This document shows positions 15,207 through 24,478 of a stretch of 64,000 bases of DNA, piece after piece (the stretch's first letter is position 1; the number at the start of each line of letters is the position of its first letter). A program made the translations under genes and the position numbers. Origin of the DNA: Pseudomonadota bacterium (lineage in GTDB: Bacteria > Pseudomonadota > Alphaproteobacteria > Acetobacterales > Acetobacteraceae); the NCBI GenBank assembly GCA_018240405.1, contig JAFEFW010000616.1, forward strand, positions 53,692 through 117,691, written 5' to 3'. Under the pieces are notes generated by a model. That model was not told where the DNA came from. It worked only from the letters and a program-made list of their open reading frames with translations, and did no database searches.

Positions 15207-16781
15207 ATGCGCCGCAGAGATCTGCTGAAGGCTGTACCCGCCGTTGCCACTGCCTCACTGGCGGCGCCAGCGCTCGCTCAGGGGCAGAGGCCGCTGCGCT
15301 TCATCCCGCAGGCCAACCTGACCTCGATCGACCCGATCTGGACAACGGCGGTCATCACCTACAACCACGCCTACGCGGTCTATGACACGCTGTATGGCTA
15401 TGACGGTGCCGGTAACATCAAGCCGCAGATGGTTGCTGGCCACACGATCTCCAATGACAACCTGACCTGGACCTTCACCCTGCGCGACGGACTGAAGTTC
15501 CACGACAACGAACCGGTGCTGTCGCGCGACTGCGCACAGTCGATCCGGCGTTGGGGATCGCGCGACTCGTTCGGCCAGCATCTTATGCGCTACATCAATG
15601 AGATCACGCCGTTGGACGACAAGCGATTCGAGGTCCGGCTGAAAAGGCCGTGTCCGCAGTTGCTGTTCGGCTTCGGCGGCCGGCAGAGCTTCATCATGCC
15701 GGAACGGATCGCCCAGCGCCCCGGCACGGAGCAGATCACCGACGCCACCGGTTCCGGCCCGTTCCGCTTCCTGAAGGATGAATGGGTTTCCGGCGCCCGC
15801 GCCGCCTATGCCCGTTTCGATGGCTATGTGCCGCGGCAGGAGCCACCGGCTTTCTTCGCCGGCGGCAAGGTAGCCAAGTTTGAGCGCATCGAGTGGACAA
15901 TTCAGCCCGATCCCGCCACCGCCGCCGCGGCGTTGCAAAAAGGCGAAACCGACTGGCTGGAGCAGCCTCTGATCGACCTATGCCCGATGCTGGCAAAGTC
16001 ACCGGGTGTCTACACCAAGATCATCGATCCCGGCGGATGGCTGATGTTCATGGTGCTGAACAACCTGAACCCGCCGTTCGACAACCCGAAGGTGCGGCAG
16101 GCAGTCCTGATGGCGCTGGATCAGCAGACGTTCGCCGATGCCGGCGTCGGCGACCAGAAGAACCTGGAGATTATCCCGACCGGCCTGTTCGCACCGACCA
16201 TGCCGATGTCGAACACTGCTGGTATGGAGGCGCTGACGAAGCCGCGCGACATCGCCGGGGCGAAGAAGCTGATCGCCGAGTCCGGCTACAAGGGTGAGCC
16301 GGCGATGATCATGTCGCCTTCGGACCAGCCGGTGCTGGCGCAGATGTCGCAGGTGGCAGCGGAGCTGTTTAAGAGCATCGGCCTGAACGTGGACCTGCAG
16401 AGCATGGATTGGGGCTCTGTGGTAACGCGGCGCGCCAGCCAGAAGCCGCTGGATCAAGGTGGGTGGGGCGCATTCATTACGGTCATGAGTCCGCTGACCG
16501 CGGCCAATCCCGGCAGCATGCTGCCCTTGCGCGGCAACGGCACGAAAGGCTGGTTCGGCTGGCCGACCGACCCGCAACTGGAGGAGATGCGCGAGGCCTG
16601 GTTCGATGCGCCGACACTGGCAGAGCAGAAGGCGATCGCCGAGAAGATCCAGGCACACTACTTCGAGCGAGTGCCGTTCCTGCTGCTGTGCCGGATGCAG
16701 CAGCCAATGGCTTTCCGCAGCGATATCGTTGACGTGGTAAACGCATCATTCCCGATGTTCTGGGGGGTGAGACGCGCGTGA
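15207..16781 (+). CDS. ABC transporter solute-binding protein, SBP_bac_5 family (peptide/opine type)
   Basis: 524 residues beginning MRRRDLLKAVPAVATASLAA with cleavage near ALAQG, a Tat-like twin-arginine signal. It is therefore exported and acts in the periplasm. The mature protein has the family pattern: LDPIWTTAVITYNHAYAVYD near the start, GHTISNDNLTWTFTLRDGLKF, then NPPFDNPKVRQAVLMALD. The start at 15207 has GGGAGGA 6 nt upstream; a longer in-frame start at 15132 is unlikely. No permease or ATPase genes follow, so it is an orphan component that may share a transporter with another locus. The ligand is unknown. Confidence 0.88.
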   Translation: MRRRDLLKAVPAVATASLAAPALAQGQRPLRFIPQANLTSIDPIWTTAVITYNHAYAVYDTLYGYDGAGNIKPQMVAGHTISNDNLTWTFTLRDGLKFHDNEPVLSRDCAQSIRRWGSRDSFGQHLMRYINEITPLDDKRFEVRLKRPCPQLLFGFGGRQSFIMPERIAQRPGTEQITDATGSGPFRFLKDEWVSGARAAYARFDGYVPRQEPPAFFAGGKVAKFERIEWTIQPDPATAAAALQKGETDWLEQPLIDLCPMLAKSPGVYTKIIDPGGWLMFMVLNNLNPPFDNPKVRQAVLMALDQQTFADAGVGDQKNLEIIPTGLFAPTMPMSNTAGMEALTKPRDIAGAKKLIAESGYKGEPAMIMSPSDQPVLAQMSQVAAELFKSIGLNVDLQSMDWGSVVTRRASQKPLDQGGWGAFITVMSPLTAANPGSMLPLRGNGTKGWFGWPTDPQLEEMREAWFDAPTLAEQKAIAEKIQAHYFERVPFLLLCRMQQPMAFRSDIVDVVNASFPMFWGVRRA

Positions 16782-16904
16782 CGTCGTCAGCGTCGTGGCC
16801 GGCCTTGTGCCGGCGCTTCACGACTCGCGATCGATCCACCGTCGAGCAAGACCTGGCCGAAGCGCAATTGGATGCTGGGCAAGCGGCCGCCGATGAGCCT
16901 TGCC

Positions 16905-17645
16905 CTACCCCTCCAGCGCCAGCTCTCCCGCCGCCGCCATCTGCTCGTATAGCGCGACGTCTGCCGCGCTCGTCACGCGACCGCCTTGGCCATCCGTGCC
17001 GACTGTTCCGATTGCGATGCTCCTCGCGTCCAGCAACCAGTGCAGCAGGCTGCCGATATCCAGATGGTCCCGCACCCGGGCCTCCAGTGTGCCGAGGAAA
17101 GCCTCCACCGCCTGCCATGCCGTCGGTGTGAATTTCAGTACACCGTTTGGCTGTCCCTGGATGCCCTCGGCGTCCTCGGCAAGGCCGCCGATATCCAGCA
17201 GGTTGCCCGCCGGCCCGCGTCGGAACGCGGCGACCTGACCTGTCAGGTCGCGGAACCGGCGGGTCCATAGCTCACGCCATTTGCGGTCGAAACCAACGAC
17301 CAGGGTGCCGCGGACGGTGCCGATGGCGTGCACGAATTCGTGACGGAAGAAGACATCCGCATCGCACACGACGACCGTACCGCTCCGCAGCCATTCGGCA
17401 GCCGCACAAAGTTGTGCCACATCACCGGTCTCCGCCCAGCGCGGATGGTCGAACCAGGTGACGTCGGCCGCCTTCACCGCGGCCGCATAGTAGCCCCGGA
17501 CCACACCGATTTCAGTCACGCCGCCGGCGCGCAGGGCGGCAATTTGCCGCTCCAGCAGCGTCCGGCCGGCCAGCGGCGTCATGACGGGTGGAAGGTTGTC
17601 AGGGGCGAAGGTGCCTTTTCCGGCGGCGAGGATCAGACCGCGCAC
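16905..17645 (-). CDS. Nucleotidyltransferase-fold protein (NTP_transferase-like)
   Basis: 246 residues with an N-terminal LILAAGKGTFAPDNLPPVMT, the nucleotide-binding loop of sugar-nucleotide or phosphocholine nucleotidyltransferases. VVVCDADVFF provides the metal-binding Asp pair and FDRKW a later conserved site. The loop normally reads LAAGxGxRl-x-P-x-T-xx-xPK; here Arg is replaced by Phe and the Lys is absent, so activity may be altered. The start is GTG at 17645 with AAGGAG 8 nt upstream. It is divergent from the M20 hydrolase gene. The substrate is not predictable. Confidence 0.68.
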   Translation of the reverse strand: MRGLILAAGKGTFAPDNLPPVMTPLAGRTLLERQIAALRAGGVTEIGVVRGYYAAAVKAADVTWFDHPRWAETGDVAQLCAAAEWLRSGTVVVCDADVFFRHEFVHAIGTVRGTLVVGFDRKWRELWTRRFRDLTGQVAAFRRGPAGNLLDIGGLAEDAEGIQGQPNGVLKFTPTAWQAVEAFLGTLEARVRDHLDIGSLLHWLLDARSIAIGTVGTDGQGGRVTSAADVALYEQMAAAGELALEG

Positions 17646-17782
17646 AGGGCGTACTCCTTGTTGGGGCCTCGGCAGGCTCCGGGTTCGTTTCCTGAACGGT
17701 CTTATAAGCTTGCCTCTCCGGCGATGCCACCCACCGGCACTGGCATTGCTGCCCCGACGCCGGCACGCTAGCGTTTCCGCGT

Positions 17783-18943
17783 ATGGCAACCGCACCGATG
17801 GACAAGGACCTGCACGAGACGCTGACGCGTTGGCGCCGGCACCTGCACGCCCACCCCGAAGTGACGCTGAACGAACGCAACACCGCGGCCTTCATCCAGG
17901 ACCGATTGCGGGAGTTGGGCATTCCATTCGAGGCCAATATCGGCGGCCACGGCGTCGTCGCCACGCTCACACATGGTGGCTCCAACCGCTCCGTCGGGCT
18001 GCGCGCGGATATGGATGCGTTGCCGATCCAGGAAACCAGCGGCGTGCCGCACGCCTCGACCAATCCCGGCGTCATGCATGCCTGCGGCCATGACGGCCAC
18101 ACCACCTCCCTGCTCGGCGCCGCCGCGCTGCTGCGGAACGATCCGTCCTGGTCCGGCACCGTGCAGCTTGTGTTCCAGCCGGCGGAGGAAGGTGGCGGCG
18201 GTGCCAAGTCGATGATTGCCGCCGGGCTGTTCGAGCGCTTTCCGATGGAGCGCATCTTCGGCTACCACAATTGGCCGGGCCTGGAAGCGGGCGCGGTCGC
18301 GGTGCATGACGGCCCGGTGATGGCCGCCGGCAACCGTGTCTACCTGACCATCACCGGCCATTCCGGTCACGCCGCTCTGCCGCACCTGACGCGCGATCCG
18401 ATGGTCGCCTCGGCGCATCTGCTGCTGGCGTTGCAGACCATCGTCTCGCGGACGGTCGACCCGATGGACAGCGCGGTGCTGTCGATGGCGACGATCCAGG
18501 CCGGATCGGCGGCCAACCAAATTCCGGATACGGCCGTCATGCGCGGCACCATGCGCACACTGCGCGACTCCGTCCGTGACCATGTGGAGGCGGAGATCCA
18601 TCGCATCGCCGACGGCATCGCGCGCACCTTCGGCGTCCGCATCGATGTCGACATCCCCCGCGGCAACGTCGTCACCGCCAATTCACCCACCGAACGCGAT
18701 ATGGCGGTCGAAGCCGTGCAGGCGCTGGGCGTGCCGCTGCGGCGCGATCTGTCGGCGGCGATGACCGGCGAAGATTTCTGCTGGTATCTGCAGGAGCGAC
18801 CCGGTGCGTTTGTCTGGATCGGCAATGGATCGGCCGAGGGCGGGCGCGATCTGCACAACGCCAATTACGACTTCAACGACGCCATCCTGCCGTCCGCGTC
18901 CGGCTACCTTGCCGCGGTCGCGAAACGGGCGCTTGCGGGCTGA
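17783..18943 (+). CDS. M20-family amidohydrolase (hippurate hydrolase / N-acyl-amino-acid hydrolase type)
   Basis: A 386-residue metallopeptidase-fold hydrolase: RRHLHAHPEV at the N-terminus, GLRADMDALP, MHACGHDGHTTSLLGAA, FQPAEEGGGGAK with the catalytic Glu pair, GHSGHAALPH in the dimerisation domain and MTGEDFCWYLQ near the end. These are the standard M20D signatures. It removes an acyl group from an amino acid or related amide in the cytoplasm. It is followed 50 nt later by a PPOX-fold gene on the same strand. Confidence 0.88.
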   Translation: MATAPMDKDLHETLTRWRRHLHAHPEVTLNERNTAAFIQDRLRELGIPFEANIGGHGVVATLTHGGSNRSVGLRADMDALPIQETSGVPHASTNPGVMHACGHDGHTTSLLGAAALLRNDPSWSGTVQLVFQPAEEGGGGAKSMIAAGLFERFPMERIFGYHNWPGLEAGAVAVHDGPVMAAGNRVYLTITGHSGHAALPHLTRDPMVASAHLLLALQTIVSRTVDPMDSAVLSMATIQAGSAANQIPDTAVMRGTMRTLRDSVRDHVEAEIHRIADGIARTFGVRIDVDIPRGNVVTANSPTERDMAVEAVQALGVPLRRDLSAAMTGEDFCWYLQERPGAFVWIGNGSAEGGRDLHNANYDFNDAILPSASGYLAAVAKRALAG

Positions 18944-18993
18944 TCAACCCGCCCCAATCTTTTGGGTCTTGCTGACCTGAAGGAGCGACCGGC

Positions 18994-19392
18994 ATGGCCG
19001 ACATTCCCGCCGCCTATCTCGACCTGATGACGCAGAAGAAGGCGTTCGCCCATCTGGCGACGATCCAGCCCGACGGTTCGCCGCAGGTAACGCCGGTGTG
19101 GTTCGACTATGTCAGTGGGAAGGTGCGGGTCAACACGGCCAAGGGCCGTGTGAAGGCGCGCAACATGGCGACCGGGACCAAGGTGGCGCTGTCGATCCTC
19201 GATCCGGACAACGCCTATCGTTACGTTCAGATCCGTGGGACGGTGACCGGCGAAACGACGGACGGGGCTGTGGCGCATATCGACAGCCTGGCGAAGAAAT
19301 ATCTCGGGAAGGATACATATCCCTGGCATAATCCAAAGGACGAACGGGTGATCTTTGAGATCACGCCCAGTGCGGTGCAGACGATGGGGTAG
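18994..19392 (+). CDS. PPOX-class (pyridoxamine-phosphate-oxidase-fold) flavin/F420-dependent protein
   Basis: 132 residues of the split beta-barrel fold: FAHLATIQPDGSPQVTPVWF at the N-terminus, GKVRVNTAKGRVKARNM binding the cofactor phosphate, then VALSILDPDNAYRYVQIRGTV. This pattern is typical of the PPOX-class F420-dependent family. GAAGGAGCGACC lies just before the ATG. The substrate is unknown. A good terminator follows directly. Confidence 0.8.
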   Translation: MADIPAAYLDLMTQKKAFAHLATIQPDGSPQVTPVWFDYVSGKVRVNTAKGRVKARNMATGTKVALSILDPDNAYRYVQIRGTVTGETTDGAVAHIDSLAKKYLGKDTYPWHNPKDERVIFEITPSAVQTMG

Positions 19393-19413
19393 GTGCCCTT
19401 CGCGGGCGCCTTT
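19392..19413 (+). terminator. Rho-independent-like terminator after the PPOX gene
   Basis: GGTGCCC and GGGCGCC pair over 7 bp (one G-T wobble) around the loop TTCGC and are followed by TTTA. It overlaps the last base of the stop codon. The T run is short, as is common in high-GC genomes. Confidence 0.55.
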
Positions 19414-19644
19414 AGGTTCGTTCCAAGGATGCTGTGATCCTGCGCCATCGTCGTGGCGGGCGCAGGCTTGCCACGAGGGGGGAAGAGCCTGCGTCGGCTG
19501 ATCAGGTGTTCAATGCGGTTTATATTAACGCAAGGCCGAAGGGCCGCCATCCACGCCTTGCGCTATGGTATCGGTTTCCGACAGCGTCTTGGCACAATCC
19601 GCGGGTTGTGGGCCTGCGCCGGCCATGGCCGCGGATATACTGCT

Positions 19645-21642
19645 CTACCCACGCTCCTCATCCCGCAGATGCGCCCGAGCCTCGCTGCCGCTGTCGTAGA
19701 TATGCGGCGCAACGCGGCGGCGTGACAGGGCGTCGCCCAGTTTGACGCGCAGGAAGCCGCTGGTGGTGTAGCGAGCCGTACTGAGATAGAAACGATCGGT
19801 CAGCCGGGCGATCATGTCGGAGTACAGGTCCAACAGTTCCGGCACGATGGAGAAATTCTCGTAGTTCACGACCGCCCGCACCTTCTGGCCGAGCCCCCCA
19901 AGGCGCTCCGCCACCAGCGCTTCGATGCGTACGATCTCGTCTGCACTGCGAACCGACATCCCCTCGAAGTTGACGAAGAAGGTGTTGCTGTCCGGATCGT
20001 AGATCAGCCGGTCTTCCAGCGGCACCGTCAGCAGCGACTCCCGCAACCCCATCGGTTCCAGGCTGAAGATGCGTGGGTCCATCAGGCGCGGTGTATTGAC
20101 GATCGGGCGGAAGCCCATTCGGCTGAGGATATCGCGCTCGATATCAATGCCCGGTGCGACCTCGATCAGTTCCAGCCCCGCCGCCGTCAGGCGGAAGACG
20201 CAGCGCTCCGTCACATACAGCACCGGTTGCCCGCGCTTGGCCGCGTACTCGCCTGAGAAGGTGCGATGCTCTACCTGCGGCACAAACTTGCGGGCGCTGC
20301 CGTGCTGGCGGATCTCCAGGGCGCCGTCGTTGATTGCCACATCCAACCCGCCGGCGTCGAACGTGCCGGCGAACACCAGCCGCCGCGAGGCCTGGCTGAT
20401 GTTGATGAACCCGCCTGCCCCGGCCAGCTTCGGCCCGAACCTGGAGACGTTGACGTTGCCCTGCGCGTCAGTCTCGGCCAGGCCGAGGAAGGCAATATCC
20501 AACCCACCACCGTCATAGAAGTCGAACTGGTAGGGCTGATCGATCACAGCCTCGGTGTTGATGGCCGCGCCAAAGTTCAGCCCACCCTGCGGGATGCCGC
20601 CGATCACGCCGGGTTCGGCGGTCAGCGTAATCAGGTCGCCGATCTTCTCCTCATGTGCCACGGCCGCGACGCCCTCGGGCATACCGATGCCCAGGTTCAC
20701 CACGGCATTCGCCATCAATTCCAGCGCGGCGCGGCGGGCGATGATCTTGCGCACGCCCAATTCCATCGGCGCCAGTGACCCGGCGGGCGCGCGGACTTCG
20801 GCGGAGAAGGCCGGGCTGTACGGCATGGCAAAGGTCTGCCAGTGATGCTCCGGTTTCTCTGCCACCACGACGCAGTCGACCATGATGCCCGGCACCTTCA
20901 CCTGCCGCGGGTTGAGCGAATGGCTGTCGGCGACGCGCTCCACCTGCGCAATGACAATGCCGCCGGAGTTGCGCGCTGCCATGGCGATCGACAGCGCCTC
21001 CAGCGTCAGCGCCTCGCGTTCCATGGTGATGTTGCCGTTCAGGTCGGCGGTGGTGCCGCGGATGATGCCGACGTCGATCGGAAAGGACTTGAAGAACAGC
21101 GCCTCCTCGCCGCCGATGGTGACGAGTTCGACAAGGTCCTCAACGGTGCGGTCATTGATCTTGCCACCGCCGAAGCGCGGATCGACGAAGGTGCCCAGGC
21201 CGATCTTCGTCAGGTGTCCCGGCCGGTGTGCGGCGATGTCGCGCAGCAGGTGGGTGATGACGCCCTGTGGTAGGTTGTACGCCTCGACCTGTCCGCTGAT
21301 CGCCAGTTCCTGCAGTTTGGGCACCAGCCCCCAGTGGCCTCCGATCACCCGTTTCACCAGCCCCGGATGGCCCAGGTGGTTCAGCCCGCGGGATCTTCCG
21401 TCGCCCTGTCCTGCCGCATAGACAAGTGTCAGGTTAGCCGGCTTGTGCGGTTCATCCGGCGCCAGGAACAGCGCTTCCAAGGCAACGGCAATGCCTTCGG
21501 GAAAGCCGATGCCGACGAAGCCGCCGGTGACGACCGTGTCGCCGTCACGGATCAGCCGGACGGCGTCCATCGCCGACACGACCTTGCCGCCATGGCCGGT
21601 GCGCAGCGAGCGGAGGAATGGATGGTGTTGCTTACCCTGCAC
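19645..21642 (-). CDS. Fused acyl-CoA:acetate/3-ketoacid CoA-transferase (propionate CoA-transferase/YdiF type)
   Basis: 665 residues with alpha and beta CoA-transferase domains in one chain. The alpha half shows [18 protein letters not shown] and [20 protein letters not shown]; the beta half shows [14 protein letters not shown] and [14 protein letters not shown], where the Glu is the CoA-thioester-forming residue. A C-terminal extension ends around [13 protein letters not shown]. The start is GTG at 21642 with AGGAGG 6 nt upstream. It moves CoA between short-chain acids in the cytoplasm. It precedes no partner gene; the aldo/keto reductase lies upstream on the same strand with a gap of 75 nt. 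Confidence 0.87.
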   Translation of the reverse strand: MQGKQHHPFLRSLRTGHGGKVVSAMDAVRLIRDGDTVVTGGFVGIGFPEGIAVALEALFLAPDEPHKPANLTLVYAAGQGDGRSRGLNHLGHPGLVKRVIGGHWGLVPKLQELAISGQVEAYNLPQGVITHLLRDIAAHRPGHLTKIGLGTFVDPRFGGGKINDRTVEDLVELVTIGGEEALFFKSFPIDVGIIRGTTADLNGNITMEREALTLEALSIAMAARNSGGIVIAQVERVADSHSLNPRQVKVPGIMVDCVVVAEKPEHHWQTFAMPYSPAFSAEVRAPAGSLAPMELGVRKIIARRAALELMANAVVNLGIGMPEGVAAVAHEEKIGDLITLTAEPGVIGGIPQGGLNFGAAINTEAVIDQPYQFDFYDGGGLDIAFLGLAETDAQGNVNVSRFGPKLAGAGGFINISQASRRLVFAGTFDAGGLDVAINDGALEIRQHGSARKFVPQVEHRTFSGEYAAKRGQPVLYVTERCVFRLTAAGLELIEVAPGIDIERDILSRMGFRPIVNTPRLMDPRIFSLEPMGLRESLLTVPLEDRLIYDPDSNTFFVNFEGMSVRSADEIVRIEALVAERLGGLGQKVRAVVNYENFSIVPELLDLYSDMIARLTDRFYLSTARYTTSGFLRVKLGDALSRRRVAPHIYDSGSEARAHLRDEERG

Positions 21643-21717
21643 GACATCCTCCTGGGATTCCGGCCGGATGATACGCCGCCGCCGCCATGATCCGCTATCG
21701 TATCTGGAACGGCGCGT

Positions 21718-22686
21718 TCAGGCACCAGCGACGCTGGCGTCGACGCGATCCATCAGGTCTGCTGGTAATGGTCCCGCCAGGGCCGCGGCGACGCACCCGG
21801 CAAGCTCCGACCGATTCTTGACGCCGAGCACCAGCGTATCGATTGGCAGGGCCAGGGCATAGCGGTGGGCGATGATCGCCGGATCTTCGCCCAGCTCGGC
21901 GCACAGCTTGCGAAAGCCGGCGGCGCGGGCGTAGTCGAGAACCTCGGGATGGTCCCGCGGCAGATCGCGATCGATCGCCGCGGTGAGCGCGCCGGCCTGG
22001 ACGGCCCTGATCCCCATGACGCCGACGCCATTGGCGCGGGCCGCCGCCATGACCGCGCGCGGCTTTGCCGGACCGTCAAAGAACTTCAGGCCACCCGGCG
22101 AGTCCAGCAGGTTGGCAATGACCTGTACCGCCGCCGGTTTCATGTCCTGGCCAAGTGCCTCGATGATGGCGTCGGGATGGCCAATGCCGGTGATGCCCCA
22201 GGCCGCGATCAGGCCCTCGGATTTCAGCTTTTCAAAGGCCGGCCGCACGTGGGAGCGGTACAATGAGACCGGCGTGAAGCGGCTGGTATCGGACCGGTTC
22301 CACATTGAATCGCCGTCCGGTGCCAGGTTGGAGTGCAGGAAGAAGATGTCCAGCCGGTCGAGCTTCAACAGGCGCAGACTGGTTTCGATCGACTCCCGCA
22401 TGATGCGGTAGACGCGGTCCGGCGGCGGATTGCCCAGGTTGCACTTACTGGTGACATGCACCCCTGTCGGTAGGCGGCCATTGAATGCCTCGCCTACCAC
22501 CTGCTCCGCCTTGCCGTCGCCGTAGCGCGGCGCGAGGTCGAGCAGGTTGATGCCGGCTTTCACCGCGTCGTGGACCGTGGCGACGCATTCCTCGAACGTC
22601 GTTTTCCCCCACAGCATCCCCAGGCCGCCGCCGCCAAGCGTCAAGGTCGAGGCAGGGAACAAGCCACCGAGCTGGTGCGTCTGCAT
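21718..22686 (-). CDS. Aldo/keto reductase
   Basis: A 322-residue (beta/alpha)8 NADPH-dependent reductase: NLLDLAPRYGDGKAEQVVGE carries the catalytic Asp and Tyr, HVTSKCN the Lys, and LDIFFLHSN the His of the tetrad. AWGITGIGHPDAI and a C-terminal NRSEL cofactor segment complete it. It is probably co-transcribed with the CoA-transferase downstream. The substrate is unknown. Confidence 0.85.
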   Translation of the reverse strand: MQTHQLGGLFPASTLTLGGGGLGMLWGKTTFEECVATVHDAVKAGINLLDLAPRYGDGKAEQVVGEAFNGRLPTGVHVTSKCNLGNPPPDRVYRIMRESIETSLRLLKLDRLDIFFLHSNLAPDGDSMWNRSDTSRFTPVSLYRSHVRPAFEKLKSEGLIAAWGITGIGHPDAIIEALGQDMKPAAVQVIANLLDSPGGLKFFDGPAKPRAVMAAARANGVGVMGIRAVQAGALTAAIDRDLPRDHPEVLDYARAAGFRKLCAELGEDPAIIAHRYALALPIDTLVLGVKNRSELAGCVAAALAGPLPADLMDRVDASVAGA

Positions 22687-23107
22687 GATACTTCTCCTTC
22701 GATGTCATCCGCTCAGTCGCAGGTTGTCTGCCTATGGAGCGGATGACAATCGTGACGAGTCGGAGCAGTGATAGAAAGTATTAGTAAAGCATCGGCCATA
22801 TCATCCTGGTAATATTGAAATCCTGTAATGTTAATTTCCTGTAAATTCTGGGCGCGGTGACGATTTTTCACTCGCTTCGCCTTGACGCCGCACGCACCTA
22901 TCATAAATCGTTTACCAACAGTCTCCGGGCCCCTCTGGCGAGGACGCCGCTCAAGCGCGGCCAACCTCGCGATGTCGGATCGCCGTGCGCATCTGTCCTG
23001 TTACGGGAAGTCGCGCCGTGCATGGGCCTGGCTGCTGCAAGGTCCTCCACGGCTGTCCTCACGTCCAGCGGCACCTGCGCGCAAAAGTCGCACTGCAGGA
23101 GGTCAAT
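22687..23107. promoter_or_regulatory. Divergent intergenic region with an AT-rich core
   Basis: A 421-nt gap between the aldo/keto reductase (-) and the TerB operon (+). Bases ~22770-22850 are much richer in A+T than the rest of the window and carry three spaced repeats (listed separately), so the promoters of one or both units are likely here. No gene is supported in it. Confidence 0.5.
22804..22847. repeat. Three TCCTG-TAA repeats at helical spacing
   Basis: TCCTGGTAAT at 22804, TCCTGTAATG at 22821 and TCCTGTAAAT at 22837. The copies are 17 and 16 nt apart, in an AT-rich block ahead of the TerB operon. The arrangement is that of an iterated regulator site; the regulator is unknown. Confidence 0.45.
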
Positions 23108-23872
23108 ATGCTGACAGAAACGTTTGGAACGACCACGCAGCCGGATCGCTCTCGGCTGCTGCTGACACTGCGCCGGCACGATCCAGACCATTACCTGGAA
23201 GCCATGGTCACTGGATGCGCAATGACCGCCGGCTCGGACGGCCACGTCGCACCGGCCGAGCGGGCTACTGTCTTGTCGTTGATCTGCAATGATCCGCTTC
23301 TCTCGCTATATCCGGCCCAGGACGTTACGGCCATCTTCGATACGCGTGTGCGCGCGTTCGCGGAGGATCCGGCGGCGGCGTTTGCGGACGCTATCCACAC
23401 GCTTGCAGAGGTTTCTGATCGGCCCGCCCAGGCGCGCGCCATACTCAGGGCCTGCCTGATCGTGACCGGCGCCGATGGACGCACCACGTCGGCCGAAGTG
23501 TCCGCAGTGCGGGCCATCCGGGAAGCGCTGAACCTTGGACCCACACCGGCCGTTCGAACCGCGGAATGGGACGACCTGGTCCCTGAGGCCGTTGTGCCGG
23601 TCGCACGGACAGCGGCGACCACGGCCGCCGGCACGGCGATAGCAGCATCCGAACCGATAGCGGATCGGTTCGTCGCCGCTGCACAGGCAGCGCGCCGCCT
23701 GCAGTCCCTTGTCGCGCAGGCGGCACAAGTCCGCAAGGTGCGCGGGCCGCTGACGGCCAACAGCCGCATCGCGCGGAAGGACGGATCAGCGTCGCAATAC
23801 ACTGATGATTTCCCCTCCGGCAGCGCGGCGAAGTCACGCTGTCGTCGTAACAACCTGGTCGCAACCCAATAG
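23108..23872 (+). CDS. TerB-domain protein
   Basis: 254 residues. Residues ~25-150 form a TerB-like helical domain: YLEAMVTGCAMTAGSDGHVA followed by PAERATVLSLI, then a second acidic turn ACLIVTGADGRTTSAEV. The DG-x-(V/T)-x-x-x-E motifs are those that bind metal in TerB proteins. The C-terminal ~100 residues are Ala/Arg-rich and low in order. ATG at 23108 has AGGAGG upstream. It is the first gene of a four-gene operon. TerB family members are linked to tellurite resistance and membrane-associated stress complexes; the specific role here is unknown. Confidence 0.78.
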   Translation: MLTETFGTTTQPDRSRLLLTLRRHDPDHYLEAMVTGCAMTAGSDGHVAPAERATVLSLICNDPLLSLYPAQDVTAIFDTRVRAFAEDPAAAFADAIHTLAEVSDRPAQARAILRACLIVTGADGRTTSAEVSAVRAIREALNLGPTPAVRTAEWDDLVPEAVVPVARTAATTAAGTAIAASEPIADRFVAAAQAARRLQSLVAQAAQVRKVRGPLTANSRIARKDGSASQYTDDFPSGSAAKSRCRRNNLVATQ

Positions 23873-23882
23873 AGGAAATACC

Positions 23883-24449
23883 ATGAGCGAAGCCATCCTG
23901 GACAACCGCCGCCGCGCGCTGGAAAACGCGTTCTTCGTCGAGCACGACCGACGCCTGATCAATCGTCTCGCGCATGATGACGCGCACCGCGCGGAGCGTG
24001 AAGCGATTACCGCCGCAACCGGCATTACCGATCCGGTCGTCATCGATCAGTTTGTTGCACTCGATCTGCGCGGATCGACGCTGGCGGCGCTTGCCGTCGT
24101 TCCGCTGGTGGCAGTGGCTTGGGCGGACGGCAGTGTCGGTGAGCGCGAGCGCGCCGCCGTTCTCGCTGTGGCCGTGGAACTCGGTTTCGATACCGATAGT
24201 GAGAGCTTCAACCTGCTGGAGGATTGGCTGATGCATGAGCCGCCCGTGGAACTGCTGTCGGCCTGGGAGGCCTACACGGCCGCGTTCATCAGCCAGTTGG
24301 ACGAGGCGGGTCGGACGGCCCTGCATGACGAGGTCGTGACGCGTGCTCGGGCCGTTGCAGAGGCGCAGGGCGGCTTCCTCAGCTTCGGGCGCGTATCGCA
24401 GTCCGAGGAGGCGGTGCTGCGGCGGCTTGAAGCCGCTCTGACGGGTTGA
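23883..24449 (+). CDS. TerB-like helical protein
   Basis: 188 residues, mainly helical. The core AALAVVPLVAVAWADGSVGE followed by RERAAVLAVAVELGF repeats the WADG-x-(V)-x-x-x-E pattern of TerB-like domains. GAGGAAATACC precedes the ATG. It lies 10 nt behind the TerB gene and 29 nt ahead of a DUF2333 gene, so the proteins probably work together. No catalytic motif is seen. Confidence 0.65.
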   Translation: MSEAILDNRRRALENAFFVEHDRRLINRLAHDDAHRAEREAITAATGITDPVVIDQFVALDLRGSTLAALAVVPLVAVAWADGSVGERERAAVLAVAVELGFDTDSESFNLLEDWLMHEPPVELLSAWEAYTAAFISQLDEAGRTALHDEVVTRARAVAEAQGGFLSFGRVSQSEEAVLRRLEAALTG

Positions 24450-24478
24450 ATGGGCTTCTGGCCCCGGAGAGAAATGGA

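Noticed and set aside
19434-19745. 103-residue frame after the PPOX terminator
   Set aside because: Overlaps the CoA-transferase end, with no ribosome site or protein-like pattern.
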